In this document: piece by piece, positions 7,895 to 17,206 of the stretch
Layout of the letters: the number at the start of each line of letters is the position of its first letter
How positions within the stretch are numbered: the stretch's first letter is position 1
Assembly: GCF_013032855.1 (NCBI RefSeq)
Contig: NZ_WQDA01000003.1
Location: forward strand, 1 to 64,000
Direction of reading: 5' to 3'
Origin: Ruegeria arenilitoris
GTDB taxonomy: Bacteria; Pseudomonadota; Alphaproteobacteria; Rhodobacterales; Rhodobacteraceae
DNA length: 64,000 nucleotides
The notes under the pieces: model-generated
Told to the model about the DNA's origin: nothing
The model's input: only the letters and a program-made list of their open reading frames with translations
Databases searched by the model: none
Translations under genes and position numbers: made by a program

Positions 7895-8275
7895 CTTTCA
7901 ATCCCTTCATTGTTTTTGTGCGGCCTCAAATCGCTTCGCCGCTCAGGGGAACACACTCTTAGCTCCCAGTTACTTTTTTGTTTGAACGCAGAGGCCTATC
8001 GTACGAGAGCGTAGAGAAATTTACGCGCGAAAAAAATATTGATTTATTAAAAATTAGATTCAAACATGCGAATTCGACACAACTATATTTTACCTCCGTT
8101 GTTGTCGGCCCCGGCAATCAACTCGATATCGTTCCCCCGACCAATCCGTTGGCGACAAATCTTTGAGATAGGTAAGCACCGGATCGAGCTGTGCTCAATT
8201 GGCTGAGTAGAAGCGGACGCTTCAAAAAGGAGCATCCAATTTCACTAGATTCGATGGACCCTGATGGAGAAGAAA
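7895..8275. other. Intergenic region with AT-rich stretch
   Basis: The region separates the DUF805 gene from the divergent lipoprotein gene. It contains an AT-rich block at 8025-8100 that may hold promoters; I see no gene or clear repeat. Confidence 0.4.
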
Positions 8276-8575
8276 ATGACCAAAAAGACAGTGATGATTG
8301 CAGGCACAACTTTGTTTGCATTGCTTGCGGCATGTGACGAAACGAGTACGTCTAGCGCGTCCGCCGAACTCACACCCGCTCAGCAGGCGTGTTTGCGAGA
8401 TGTAGCCAAAACAACGAACAATTCGCAAGTCGTTGTGCTCTCATCCGCGTTTAGCGAAGCTGGAACACAAGTCACTGTCGGTGTTGGTGAGGACCGTGCT
8501 CCTTGGAATTGCATTGCTTACAGTGATGGCGCGACAGCTGGTATCGAGTTCCTAGGCGACGAAGGCGCACTGTAA
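8276..8575 (+). CDS. Small outer-membrane lipoprotein, unknown role
   Basis: I chose the ATG at 8276, which has GGAGAAG directly upstream. The product is a 99-aa lipoprotein: hydrophobic leader ending in the lipobox LLAAC near residue 20, a Ser/Thr-rich linker, then one compact domain with two cysteines (CLRDV and WNCIAY) that could form a disulfide. The tail GATAGIEFLGDEGAL is glycine-rich. Small lipoproteins of this kind are frequent in Rhodobacteraceae; no function known to me. Confidence 0.7.
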   Translation: MTKKTVMIAGTTLFALLAACDETSTSSASAELTPAQQACLRDVAKTTNNSQVVVLSSAFSEAGTQVTVGVGEDRAPWNCIAYSDGATAGIEFLGDEGAL

Positions 8576-8699
8576 TCTGGTCGCTGTGTATCTCGAAAGC
8601 ACCAGTCGTGATCAAATTTGAGTACCGGTAAGCTCAGACATTCAAACCTCGTAATAGGATTGGGTTTTAACATGCTCAATCATGCTAAGGTTGTAGAAA

Positions 8700-10238
8700 A
8701 TGCCCGTAACCAACTCGGTTGTAATTGCGATCATTTGCACTTTTTTGGCTATTGTATCAGTCCCAAAATACAGCATGGCCCAAACTTGGGACATCGCATC
8801 CCAGCACTCTGTCAGTGGCGTAACGGTGTATGATACCGATGAGCTGTTAACGTTTGCCGGTCAGTTGGCCTTTGACCGGTCGGGGCGCATCACAGCGGCG
8901 GATGTCGCATCAACGATTACGCAGATCTACCGAGAAGACGGTTACTTCTTGGCTGAGGCCTGGCCTGGACCCGATGGGCAGAGCATAGTTGTGGATGAAG
9001 GACGCATTCAAACCATCGAAATTGAAGGGGTAGATACGCGCACGTTCCAAACCTTGGAAAAGATCTTTCGCCCACTCACCACCGCATACCCGATAACTCT
9101 CAAACAATTTGAGCGGGCAGTTATGCTCGCCGAGGACATACCCGACTTGGACGTGTCGACCGAACTTGATTACCCAGATCAGGCTGGTGCTCGGCTGAGA
9201 GTATTGGGAGAGCCACTGCGAAAACAAGCCGGTAGTGCGACACTCGACAACCCTCCGCGTGAGCTGGGAGAAGCGCTCAGCTTCTATGTCGTGCAAGAGT
9301 TTTATTCGACGCTGACTGTCGGGGATTTGCTGCGATTTGAGGGGTCTGGCAACTACAATTGGGACAAAGACGACGAACACTCTTTGTGGGGCGCTGTTAC
9401 CTATCGCACGCCGCTAAACAGCGATGGTCTATACGGTGAGGTTTTCTACGGAAACATAAATGCAAAACGTGACCTCTCGGGGGAGTTTGCAAGAACAGAT
9501 GTTGATGGCGAGAACTTCACCGTCGCGTTGGGCTACCCCGTGATCCGCGATGTGGCCCGTTATGGATATCTTCTGCTGGATTATCGCCTTTCCGAGGCGG
9601 ACTCAGTCAGTGGCGGCGTGCCATTATCCAGTGACGCAGGTGTCGTCGGCCTAACGTATCTCTATGGGCAAAACTATCCAAAAGGGCAAACTCTGGAGGC
9701 TGGGTTAACTTTATCGTTTGGCAACAATAATACGACGGACGCGAATTTTGACGACGGCGACTCCTCGTTCTGGCATCTACGGGGCGGCATTGGATACGAA
9801 AGCCCGCTAACGAGCTTGTCGCCCAACACAGCTTGGCGCACTGAGATCTGGGGCCAGTTCACAACCGACCGGCTGCCCTCGGTAGAGGAGTACTTCCTTG
9901 GTGATCGTTATGCTTTGCGCGGATATCGTTTTGACGAGGTAGATGGTGATTCCGGGATCTCCGCGATTTTCGAAGTGTCTCATTCCTACTTCCCTAGGTC
10001 CCAGAGCATACATCGCTTAACACCCTTTGCTTTTTTCGACGTGGGGTACATCTCGAACAATGACCCTGCGAGTTTTGAAGTTGAAAGTGCTACACTGGCA
10101 TCGACAGGTCTGGGTTTGGACATTGAGTTTAAGCAAAACCTATTCTTGTCCGGATATGTCGGTGTTCCTTTGAGGGACGGTCCTTTGACCGACTCTGGCG
10201 ATCCTGGCGCGTATCTTGCTCTGACAACAAGTTGGTGA
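8700..10238 (+). CDS. Two-partner-secretion outer-membrane transporter (TpsB; ShlB/FhaC type)
   Basis: A 512-aa Omp85-superfamily pore that exports a partner protein across the outer membrane. After a signal peptide (about 1-27) come two POTRA-like modules: residues 45-108 (the ShlB-type module with ITQIYREDGYFLA) and about 108-168 (IEIEGVDTR to LRV). Then a beta-barrel of about 320 residues with alternating polar/aromatic strands, the L6-loop signature LRGYRF near residue 410, and a C-terminal aromatic residue (TTSW). The downstream gene begins eight bases after the stop and would be the cargo, although it is not a typical TpsA haemagglutinin. Confidence 0.85.
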   Translation: MPVTNSVVIAIICTFLAIVSVPKYSMAQTWDIASQHSVSGVTVYDTDELLTFAGQLAFDRSGRITAADVASTITQIYREDGYFLAEAWPGPDGQSIVVDEGRIQTIEIEGVDTRTFQTLEKIFRPLTTAYPITLKQFERAVMLAEDIPDLDVSTELDYPDQAGARLRVLGEPLRKQAGSATLDNPPRELGEALSFYVVQEFYSTLTVGDLLRFEGSGNYNWDKDDEHSLWGAVTYRTPLNSDGLYGEVFYGNINAKRDLSGEFARTDVDGENFTVALGYPVIRDVARYGYLLLDYRLSEADSVSGGVPLSSDAGVVGLTYLYGQNYPKGQTLEAGLTLSFGNNNTTDANFDDGDSSFWHLRGGIGYESPLTSLSPNTAWRTEIWGQFTTDRLPSVEEYFLGDRYALRGYRFDEVDGDSGISAIFEVSHSYFPRSQSIHRLTPFAFFDVGYISNNDPASFEVESATLASTGLGLDIEFKQNLFLSGYVGVPLRDGPLTDSGDPGAYLALTTSW

Positions 10239-10245
10239 GGATGTT

Positions 10246-11358
10246 ATGAAACGGAACCGCATTGCTTTACTTTCCGCAGCTTGTTTGATTGCTGGACTGG
10301 CCGCTACTCAGGTCTTTGCCCGCGGAAATCACTACGGGTGGTGTCGAGGTGTAGGGAACCCACACCAGTCGAGCCAAGGATGCGGGCAGACCGGTGGGCA
10401 AGGGCCAGGCAATCAAATTACCGGCCCAACGCAGCCGGTGGCAAATCAGTTGCCACCTCGAGGAACGCCGCAAACGCCGACGTCCGTTACAGTGCCGGTC
10501 CTTGCACCGGGCGCGGTCCCGAACGCAATTCCCGGTCGGGTTCCTATCGCAACTCCGATAGCTGTGCCCGGTCAAGTTCCAACACCCGTCGTAGCGCCGA
10601 CCCTAGCTCCTCCATTGGTGCCAAACCCGACGCCAAACCGGGTTCCGACAGCCGTTCCCAATCAGGTTCCGCCGTTAGCTACCGGACCGACTGCCGTGCC
10701 GCCGCAAGTTCCGACTGCGACTCCCAATCAAGTTCCGATAGCTGTCCCAGGCCAGGTTCCGCCTCAACCCAATGTGCCGCCCCTGGTGCCAACAGCAACA
10801 CCCAACCAAATACCAGTCGCTGTTCCTGGCCAGGTTCCGCCTCAACCTAACGGTCAAACTGCTGTGCCACCGCTCGTCCCAACCGCGACTCCCAATCAGG
10901 TTCCCACAGCAGTTCCTGGTCAAGTTCCACAGTTGACACCAAAACCTACGGCAACTCATGTGGCCGTCCCAGGACATCCGAAACCACAAGGCGTCGTGAC
11001 AGTTATGCGCCCAAAGCCAAGGCCGACAACCGGTACTGTCCAGCCAACTGGCACAACACAAGTGACCCACCATTTGACCCACCAAAGCAATTCAAAGAAA
11101 CACGATCATGTCGCAGCAACACCTGGACGGCATGACCCGCACGACTTACCCAGGTTCCGCAACGCAGCGACCAAGGAAAACTGGGAATGCGTTGCCAGCG
11201 GATTTGGACAGCGCCGTTACGATGCAGGGCGCGGTGTGTTGCTGAACAACGGAGCGTTGCGGCACCTCGGAAACGTGGACGCTATGGCACGAGATGTCCC
11301 TGCACGGCATCCAAAACACTCTGGATGCATTATTTCGGTTAAACGAAAGCAGCGCTGA
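10246..11358 (+). CDS. Secreted Val-Pro-repeat protein, probable TpsB cargo
   Basis: A 370-aa exported protein with a signal peptide ending VFA (residue 25). The mature N-terminus is Gly/Asn/Gln-rich with two cysteines. Residues about 65-245 are a proline-rich array built on V-P-x-x-V/A-P; three clean units near residues 151-240 read VPPxVPTATPNQVPxAVPGQ. A basic Thr/His linker follows, then a compact C-terminal domain (NWECVASGFGQRRYDAGRG to HSGCIISV) with two cysteines. There is no TPS or haemagglutinin domain and no beta-helix repeats. Tight coupling to the transporter gene suggests it is exported by it; this is inference. Confidence 0.7.
   Translation: MKRNRIALLSAACLIAGLAATQVFARGNHYGWCRGVGNPHQSSQGCGQTGGQGPGNQITGPTQPVANQLPPRGTPQTPTSVTVPVLAPGAVPNAIPGRVPIATPIAVPGQVPTPVVAPTLAPPLVPNPTPNRVPTAVPNQVPPLATGPTAVPPQVPTATPNQVPIAVPGQVPPQPNVPPLVPTATPNQIPVAVPGQVPPQPNGQTAVPPLVPTATPNQVPTAVPGQVPQLTPKPTATHVAVPGHPKPQGVVTVMRPKPRPTTGTVQPTGTTQVTHHLTHQSNSKKHDHVAATPGRHDPHDLPRFRNAATKENWECVASGFGQRRYDAGRGVLLNNGALRHLGNVDAMARDVPARHPKHSGCIISVKRKQR
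10490..10960 (+). repeat. In-gene tandem repeat array (Val-Pro units)
   Basis: Degenerate tandem repeats of roughly 80-90 bases inside the secreted-protein gene. The three best units start near 10696, 10779 and 10866 and share CCCAATCAGGTTCC and CCTGG/CCAGGTTCC words. Earlier units are more diverged. The array should be prone to copy-number change. Confidence 0.75.
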
Positions 11359-11606
11359 AGCTCACTTGGTGGGTTTTGCTCGGACAATGAGATTAATCGA
11401 CCAAAAGTTCCTCAATTGTCATCTGGATAATTGGATTTCGTATTGCCTTATTCCCTGGCGATTACGTTGGCCGACGTAGCCCGACAATTCTCCACACCTA
11501 AATTTACTTCAAATAGGCCAACAATCTATACTGCCGCACTTCTACGAAGGGTCTTGTCAGAAGAACTTGTCTTGAGGCAGGCAGGACGGTTGCGTAGCTT
11601 TTGCCC

Positions 11607-12305
11607 ATGACCAAACCTGCCTCTTTCAAGTACTTCAAAACCAGTCCCGAGGTCATCCGCCTTGCGGTGATGCTGTACATCCGTTTCCCGCTCTCGCTTC
11701 GAAATGTCGAAGATCTGTTGCACGAGCGAGGCATCGACGTGAGCCACGAAACCGTCCGATATTGGTGGAACAGGTTTGGTCCAGTGTTTGCAGCTGAGAT
11801 CCGACGGAAGCGTGTGCAGCAGCTGCGCGCGTTCTCGAAATGGAAGTGGCACGTGGACGAGGTTTTCGTAAAGGTGAATGGCAAGCGACATTATCTGTGG
11901 CGTGCAGTAGATCACGAAGGTGAAGTGCTGGAAGCAGTTGTCACCCAGCGCCGAAACAAGGCTGCAGCACTAAAATTCCTCAGGAAATTGATGAAACGGC
12001 ACGGTTGCGCCAAGGAGGTCGTCACAGATCGCTTCGCTTCCTACAAGGCTGCGCTCAGAGAAATAGGCGCGTTCGAAAAACAATAGACGGGCAGGTGGCT
12101 CAACAACCGCGCCGAGAATTCACACCTGCCGTTTCGACGACGCGAACGCGCGATGCAGCGTTTCAGGCGCATGCGAAGTCTACAGAAATTCGCCTCCGTC
12201 CATTCCTCCGTCTACAATCACTTCAACCAGGAAAGATCGCTAACCATGGGGTTTCTTGTTACATACCGAAGCGGGCCTAACGAGTTCCATGCAACTTGTT
12301 GGCCG
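11607..12305 (+). pseudogene. IS6-family transposase with in-frame stop and decayed 3' end
   Basis: Reads as an IS6/IS26-type DDE transposase: FRY-like start (SPEVIRLAVMLYIRFPLSLRN), first Asp in WHVDEVFVKVNG, second Asp in VVTDRFASY and the Glu in LNNRAENSHLPFRRRE. An in-frame TAG interrupts it at 12085-12087; the fossil at 52.8 kb has CAA at the same place, so a glutamine codon mutated. After QERSLT (12245) the usual ending of the family is lost. Inactive as a transposase. It stands directly upstream of the ABC-transporter operon. Confidence 0.85.
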
Positions 12306-12382
12306 CCTCTCAGAACAATTATCTTTGACATGAATTATGATTCATGTTTCATTTTCGACGGAGGAAAACGGGAGGAGCCTTT

Positions 12383-13558
12383 ATGTTGCGCATGCTCGCA
12401 CTAACCGCTGTCGGCGCGTTGATTTCGTCTACGGCGATTGCGGAAATAAGAGTTGCCCATGTCTACGGCAAAACTGGACCTTTTGAGGCCTATGCAGCCC
12501 AGTCCCACAATGGTCTGAAGCTGGGGTTGGAATACGCCACGGATGGCACGATGGAGATCAATGGGGAGAAGATCGTCATCATCGAGAAAGACACACAGTT
12601 GAAGCCGGACATTGGCCGTGCGCAACTGGAAGAGGCTTACGGCGACGATGACGCCCATATCGCGGTTGGCCCGGTCAGTTCTGGTGTTGCTTTGGCGATG
12701 CTGCCCGTTGCCGAGGAATACGAGCGTGTATTGATCGTAGAGCCCGCGGTGGCGGACTCGATCACTGGTGAAAACTGGAACCCATATATCTTCCGTACTG
12801 GCCGCAACTCCTCTCAGGATGCGATTGCGAACGCTGTTGCTCTGGGCGGTGAGAACGTCACGGTTGCAACTCTGGCGCAGGACTACGCGTTTGGTCGCGA
12901 CGGCGTGGCGGCTTTCAAGGAAGCTTTGGAAGGAACAGGTGCGACACTGGCACATGAGGAATATGTGCCGACCGACACAACGGATTTCACCGCAGCCGCA
13001 GAACGCATTTTCAATGCGATGGCTGATATCGAAGGCGAAAAGAAGTTGTTCATCATCTGGGCCGGTGGCGGCAATCCGATGAGCAAGATCAACGCGATGG
13101 AGCCTGGCCGGTTTGGGGTCGAGATCGCCACAGGCGGAAACATCCTAGCGGCTCTTAAGGCGTACAAAGAGCTGCCTGGAATGGAAGGCGCCACCTACTA
13201 CTACTATGAGATCCCCAAGAACCCGGTGAACGACTGGCTTGTGAAAACGCATTTTGAGCGTTTCGACAGCCCGCCGGATTTCTTTACAGCCGGCGGCATG
13301 GCGGCAGGAATCGCCATTGTTGAAGCGATCAAAAAGGCTGGAGGCGCTGAAGACACCGAAGCGTTGATTGCTGCGATGAAGGGGCTAACTTGGGAAACTC
13401 CCAAAGGCACGATGATGTTCCGCCCAGAAGATCATCAGGCAATGCAGACCATGTACCATTTCCGCACCGAAATTCAGGACGGCAAGGACTATGGTGTGCC
13501 GGTGCTGGTCCGTGAGATCGGCATGGACGAGATGGAAATTCCCGTTCGCAATCAATAA
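12383..13558 (+). CDS. ABC transporter periplasmic binding protein, BCAA type
   Basis: Type I periplasmic-binding-protein fold of the LivJ/HAAT group, 391 aa, capturing the substrate for the importer encoded downstream. The start at 12383 has GGGAGGAG seven bases upstream and gives a signal peptide (LALTAVGALISSTAIAE). Typical features: RVAHVYGKTGPFEAYA at the mature N-terminus, a GPVSSGVALAMLPVAEEY segment and the family's TLAQDYAFGRDGVAAFKEAL stretch. It is the first gene of a run that extends to 21557. The enzymes encoded behind it suggest a carboxylate or aromatic acid rather than an amino acid. Confidence 0.9.
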   Translation: MLRMLALTAVGALISSTAIAEIRVAHVYGKTGPFEAYAAQSHNGLKLGLEYATDGTMEINGEKIVIIEKDTQLKPDIGRAQLEEAYGDDDAHIAVGPVSSGVALAMLPVAEEYERVLIVEPAVADSITGENWNPYIFRTGRNSSQDAIANAVALGGENVTVATLAQDYAFGRDGVAAFKEALEGTGATLAHEEYVPTDTTDFTAAAERIFNAMADIEGEKKLFIIWAGGGNPMSKINAMEPGRFGVEIATGGNILAALKAYKELPGMEGATYYYYEIPKNPVNDWLVKTHFERFDSPPDFFTAGGMAAGIAIVEAIKKAGGAEDTEALIAAMKGLTWETPKGTMMFRPEDHQAMQTMYHFRTEIQDGKDYGVPVLVREIGMDEMEIPVRNQ

Positions 13559-13585
13559 GCTGCGGCCTCAGTTTGTCGCATGAAG

Positions 13586-13615
13586 CCGGGGCGGTTTGTC
13601 TTTTGCCGCCCCGGG
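13586..13615 (+). terminator. Intercistronic stem-loop after the binding-protein gene
   Basis: Arms CCGGGGCGG and CCGCCCCGG enclose TTTGTCTTTTG. There is no U-run behind it, so it is more likely a transcript-stabilising or attenuating hairpin that lets the binding protein be made in excess over the membrane components. Confidence 0.6.
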
Positions 13616-13634
13616 GACATTAGGACTTCATCCA

Positions 13635-14399
13635 ATGACCCAGATACTTTTGGAAACTGACGCACTCACTGTGCGGTTTGGTGGGCATGTGGCCGTCGAT
13701 ACGGTGACCTGCCGATTTCCAGCCGGAGAGCTGACGGCAATTGTCGGACCCAACGGCGCAGGGAAGACGACCTACTTTAACCTGATCTCAGGTCAGATTG
13801 CGGCGACCGCGGGAACAGTGACCTTGAATGGTCAGGACATCACCCGCCTCGGTGTCGCCGAACGCTGCCGTCGAGGCCTGGGACGTGCGTTTCAGTTGAC
13901 CAACCTGTTCCCCGACCTTTCCGTTCTTGAAAACCTTCGACTGGTGATCCAGTCGCGTAAACACAAAGGCTTTGGGCTATTCTCGATGGCAGACAGCCAC
14001 ACCGAACTGACTGCGGAAGCCAGCGGCATTCTGGAGCGGGTTCGCCTCGATACGCAGAAAAACCAACTGGTGTCCGAACTGTCGCATGGCGATCAGAGAA
14101 AGCTGGAGGTGGCCATGCTTATTGGCCTCGACCCGCTGGTATACATGTTCGACGAACCAACAGCAGGCATGAGCGTGGATGAGGCTCCGGTGATCCTGGA
14201 CCTGATTGCAGAGATCAAGGCCGATACCAGCAGAACAGTGCTGCTTGTCGAACACAAGCTCGACGTGATCCGAACTCTGGCTGACCGCATTATCGTTTTG
14301 CACAATGGCGCGTTGGCCGCTGACGGTCCACCAGCCGAAGTCATGGCCTCGGCCGTAGTGCAAGAGGCTTACATGGGTAAGGAAATGGATCATGTCTGA
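13635..14399 (+). CDS. ABC transporter ATPase, LivG type
   Basis: Cytoplasmic ATPase, 254 aa from the ATG at 13635; a TTG at 13596 lies inside the hairpin and is unlikely. Walker A is GPNGAGKTT, the signature motif is degenerate (LSHGDQRKLEVAM), and Walker B is MFDEPTAGMS. The LTNLFPDLSVLENL segment and the C-terminal extension (EVMASAVVQEAYMG) are typical of LivG. It overlaps the second ATPase gene by eight bases. Confidence 0.92.
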   Translation: MTQILLETDALTVRFGGHVAVDTVTCRFPAGELTAIVGPNGAGKTTYFNLISGQIAATAGTVTLNGQDITRLGVAERCRRGLGRAFQLTNLFPDLSVLENLRLVIQSRKHKGFGLFSMADSHTELTAEASGILERVRLDTQKNQLVSELSHGDQRKLEVAMLIGLDPLVYMFDEPTAGMSVDEAPVILDLIAEIKADTSRTVLLVEHKLDVIRTLADRIIVLHNGALAADGPPAEVMASAVVQEAYMGKEMDHV

Positions 14400-15114
14400 C
14401 CCAATCCTGACGCTGAAAGGTGTCTATACCGACATCGCGCAATACCACATTCTGCAAGGTGTCGACTTTGAGGTGCCCCGTGGCGAGGTGACAATGCTTC
14501 TCGGCCGCAACGGCGTAGGCAAGACCACGACGCTGAAGACTATCATGGGGCAATGGACCGCAAAGTCGGGCGAGATACTCTATGACGGCCAAGACCTGAA
14601 GCGCCTGCCGGTCTCTGCCCGCGCCCGCGCCGGCATTGGCTTCGTGCCCGAGGACATGGGTATCTTCAGCGATCTAACGGTCGAAGAAAACATGGTTTTG
14701 GGTGCGAGCTCCGGTCCGCTTGACCTGAAACGGAAGGAGTGGCTGTTGGGCGCGTTTCCGGCACTGGGCAACTTCTGGAACAGCGAAGCGGGAAACCTGT
14801 CGGGGGGTCAAAAACAGATGCTCTCCATTGCCCGTGCTATGGCCGAAGACCGCGAACTGTATCTGATCGATGAGCCCACCAAGGGACTGGCGCCAGCCAT
14901 CATTGCGACCATGGCCAACGCTCTGCGCGAACTAAAGGCACAGGGCCGCTCGATCCTTCTGGTGGAACAGAATTTTTCAGTCGCCAAAGCCCTCGGGGAC
15001 AGCGCGGTTGTCATGGATGACGGGCGCGTAATCTGGACCGGGGCCATGGCGGAACTTGCAAGCAATAAAGACCTTCAGGAAAACCTGATGGGTCTAAGCA
15101 TGGAGGCGCACTGA
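14392..15114 (+). CDS. ABC transporter ATPase, LivF type
   Basis: Second ATPase of the importer, 240 aa. Walker A is GRNGVGKTT, the signature motif LSGGQKQMLSIARAM and Walker B LYLIDEPTKGLAP. The GFVPEDMGIFSDLTVEENM segment is typical of LivF. Starts inside the end of the livG-type gene, after AAGGA, and its stop codon abuts the start of the permease gene. Confidence 0.93.
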   Translation: MSDPILTLKGVYTDIAQYHILQGVDFEVPRGEVTMLLGRNGVGKTTTLKTIMGQWTAKSGEILYDGQDLKRLPVSARARAGIGFVPEDMGIFSDLTVEENMVLGASSGPLDLKRKEWLLGAFPALGNFWNSEAGNLSGGQKQMLSIARAMAEDRELYLIDEPTKGLAPAIIATMANALRELKAQGRSILLVEQNFSVAKALGDSAVVMDDGRVIWTGAMAELASNKDLQENLMGLSMEAH

Positions 15115-16146
15115 ATGACCGCCGCTCCTGATCACAGGCCAACCTTCGCGGACGTGTCGCTGGGTGAGCGTCTGGACAAGGCGATGCCGTTTCTATTGAT
15201 CCCGATCCTCGTGGTGCTTGGGTTCTTTGCGATCGGCGCTCCATCATCCTGGCTGACTTTGACCGTGTCGGGCCTCGCCATGGGGATGATGATTTTCATC
15301 ATGGCATCCGGGCTTACGCTGGTGTTTGGCCTGATGGATGTCATCAACTTTGGCCACGGTGCATTTGTGTCCGTCGGGGCCTTCGTCGGGATCTCGGTCC
15401 TGATCGCGCTTGGCGACTGGACCGGAGCGACCTCACTGCTGCTCAACATGTCGGCAGTTTTTCTTGCGGTTGTGGCTGCCATGACTGTGACTGGTGCGTT
15501 GGGCTGGGTGTTCGAACGGGTGATCGTCAAACCCGTCTACGGCGCACACCTAAAGCAGATCCTTGTTACCGTTGGCGGCCTGATCGTGATCGAACAGTTG
15601 ATCCATGTGATCTGGGGCCCGGATGAGATCTTTATCAACCGCCCCGAAATGCTGAAAGGCGCGATCACCTTTGCAGGCGCCGCGATGGAAAAATATCGCC
15701 TTCTCGCCGTGGGGATCGGAGCTGTTCTGTTCATTGCCATGCGCATGATCCTGCGCCGTACCAAGATCGGATTGATCGTTCGGGCAGGCGTCGAAAACGG
15801 CCCGATGGTCGAAGCGTTGGGATACCGACTGCGCGTGGTTTTCGTCGGCGTTTTCATCGCCGGATCAGCGCTTGCTGGCTTGGGCGGTGTGATGTGGGGC
15901 CTTTATCAAGAGGTTATCACTGCCGGCATGGGCGAACGCATGATGGTCCTTGTTTTCATCGTGGCAATTATCGGTGGTCTTGGCTCGGTCGAGGGCGCTT
16001 TCATTGGCGCGCTCCTGGTCGGGCTTTTGCAGAACTACGTGGCATTCCTCGAACCCAAACTGGCGCTTGTGTCCAACATCGCGCTGATGACTGCAATCTT
16101 GATGTGGCGGCCACAAGGCATGCTGCCTGTAGTGAAGGCCAAGTGA
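15115..16146 (+). CDS. ABC transporter permease, LivH type
   Basis: Inner-membrane permease of 343 aa with about eight to nine hydrophobic helices. Family markers are SGLTLVFGLMDVINFGHGAF (about 64-83) and the cytoplasmic coupling segment GLIVRAGVENGPMVEALGY (about 218-236). A hydrophilic N-terminal extension of 20 residues precedes the first helix. It forms the translocation path with the product of the next gene. Confidence 0.92.
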   Translation: MTAAPDHRPTFADVSLGERLDKAMPFLLIPILVVLGFFAIGAPSSWLTLTVSGLAMGMMIFIMASGLTLVFGLMDVINFGHGAFVSVGAFVGISVLIALGDWTGATSLLLNMSAVFLAVVAAMTVTGALGWVFERVIVKPVYGAHLKQILVTVGGLIVIEQLIHVIWGPDEIFINRPEMLKGAITFAGAAMEKYRLLAVGIGAVLFIAMRMILRRTKIGLIVRAGVENGPMVEALGYRLRVVFVGVFIAGSALAGLGGVMWGLYQEVITAGMGERMMVLVFIVAIIGGLGSVEGAFIGALLVGLLQNYVAFLEPKLALVSNIALMTAILMWRPQGMLPVVKAK

Positions 16147-16147
16147 A

Positions 16148-17206
16148 ATGATTGTACGTCTGATATCTGGCGACACGCCCCGTTCTCCCATTCTGACGGC
16201 GCTGCTGCTGCTGATCCTGATATGCTTGGCCGGTGCGCCGTTCATTTTTGAAGGCGTGCGCGCCTTGGACACCGCTGCTCGGATCTGCATCTTTATCGTA
16301 CTGGTGGCAGGCTATGACCTGCTTCTTGGCTACACCGGGATCGTGAGTTTTGCCCATACAATGTTTTTTGGCATGGGCGCGTATGGCGTCGCGCTTGCGT
16401 CCACACATATGGGGCGCGGGTTTGATGCCCTTCTGGTCGGCTCGGTTCTGGGCGCGTTGGCAGCAATCGTTCTGGCGCTGCTGATTGGCCTGTTCAGCCT
16501 CCGAGTACGTGCGATATTCTTTGCGATGATTACGCTTGCCGTTGCATCTGCCGTCGCAGTTCTTGTGTCGCAGTTTTCTGACATCACCGGTGGTGAAGAC
16601 GGGCTGACCTATAAAATCCCGCGCGTTCTGACCTCTGCCAACAGGATGGGCGAGGTGATGGGGGTCAAGTTCACGGGGAAAATCCTGAACTACTACCTGA
16701 TCTTCTTCAGCTCGCTGGTGCTGTTCCTGCTTCTTCTGCGTATCGTGAATTCTCCTTTTGGTCGCGTCCTGCAAGCCATACGCGAGAACGATTTTCGAGC
16801 CGAGGCAATCGGCTACCGGGTCGTATGGTATCGCACCGCAGCAACCTGCTTGTCGGCGGCCACCGCTGCGCTTGCCGGAAGCTTGTTTGCAATTTGGCTA
16901 CGGTATGTTGGACCCGACACAACGCTAAGCTTTGAGATTATGCTCGACATTCTGCTGATGGTCGTCATTGGCGGCATGGGCACGATGTATGGAGCGGTGC
17001 TGGGTGCGGTGCTTTTCGTACTGGCGCAGACCTATCTGCAAAACCTCATGGGCGCGGCATCTCATGCCACCGAAGGCTTGCCACTGATCCCCGAGCTTGT
17101 TGATCCCGATCGTTGGCTGATGTGGCTAGGCATCCTGTTTATTCTCAGCGTCTATTTCTTCCCAACCGGCATCGTCGGTCGCCTGCGCGGGCAGCGTACC
17201 GCATGA
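16148..17206 (+). CDS. ABC transporter permease, LivM type
   Basis: Second permease of the importer, 352 aa, about ten hydrophobic helices. The LivM signature GYDLLLGYTGIVSFAHTMFFGMGAY is visible near residues 55-80, and the coupling loop FGRVLQAIRENDFRAEAIGY near 202-221. Its stop codon overlaps the start of the hydrolase gene (ATGA), so transport and metabolism are encoded in one translationally coupled unit. Confidence 0.92.
   Translation: MIVRLISGDTPRSPILTALLLLILICLAGAPFIFEGVRALDTAARICIFIVLVAGYDLLLGYTGIVSFAHTMFFGMGAYGVALASTHMGRGFDALLVGSVLGALAAIVLALLIGLFSLRVRAIFFAMITLAVASAVAVLVSQFSDITGGEDGLTYKIPRVLTSANRMGEVMGVKFTGKILNYYLIFFSSLVLFLLLLRIVNSPFGRVLQAIRENDFRAEAIGYRVVWYRTAATCLSAATAALAGSLFAIWLRYVGPDTTLSFEIMLDILLMVVIGGMGTMYGAVLGAVLFVLAQTYLQNLMGAASHATEGLPLIPELVDPDRWLMWLGILFILSVYFFPTGIVGRLRGQRTA

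Noticed and set aside
10246-11358. Val-Pro array as a CRISPR or other nucleotide repeat array
   Set aside because: The units are degenerate, lack spacers and keep the reading frame and protein pattern, so this is a protein repeat.
11607-12305. In-frame TAG in the transposase as a possible recoded amber (pyrrolysine), given the MttB homologue nearby
   Set aside because: The sister fossil has CAA there, the 3' end is decayed, and the MttB homologue itself has no amber codon. Simple loss of function explains it.
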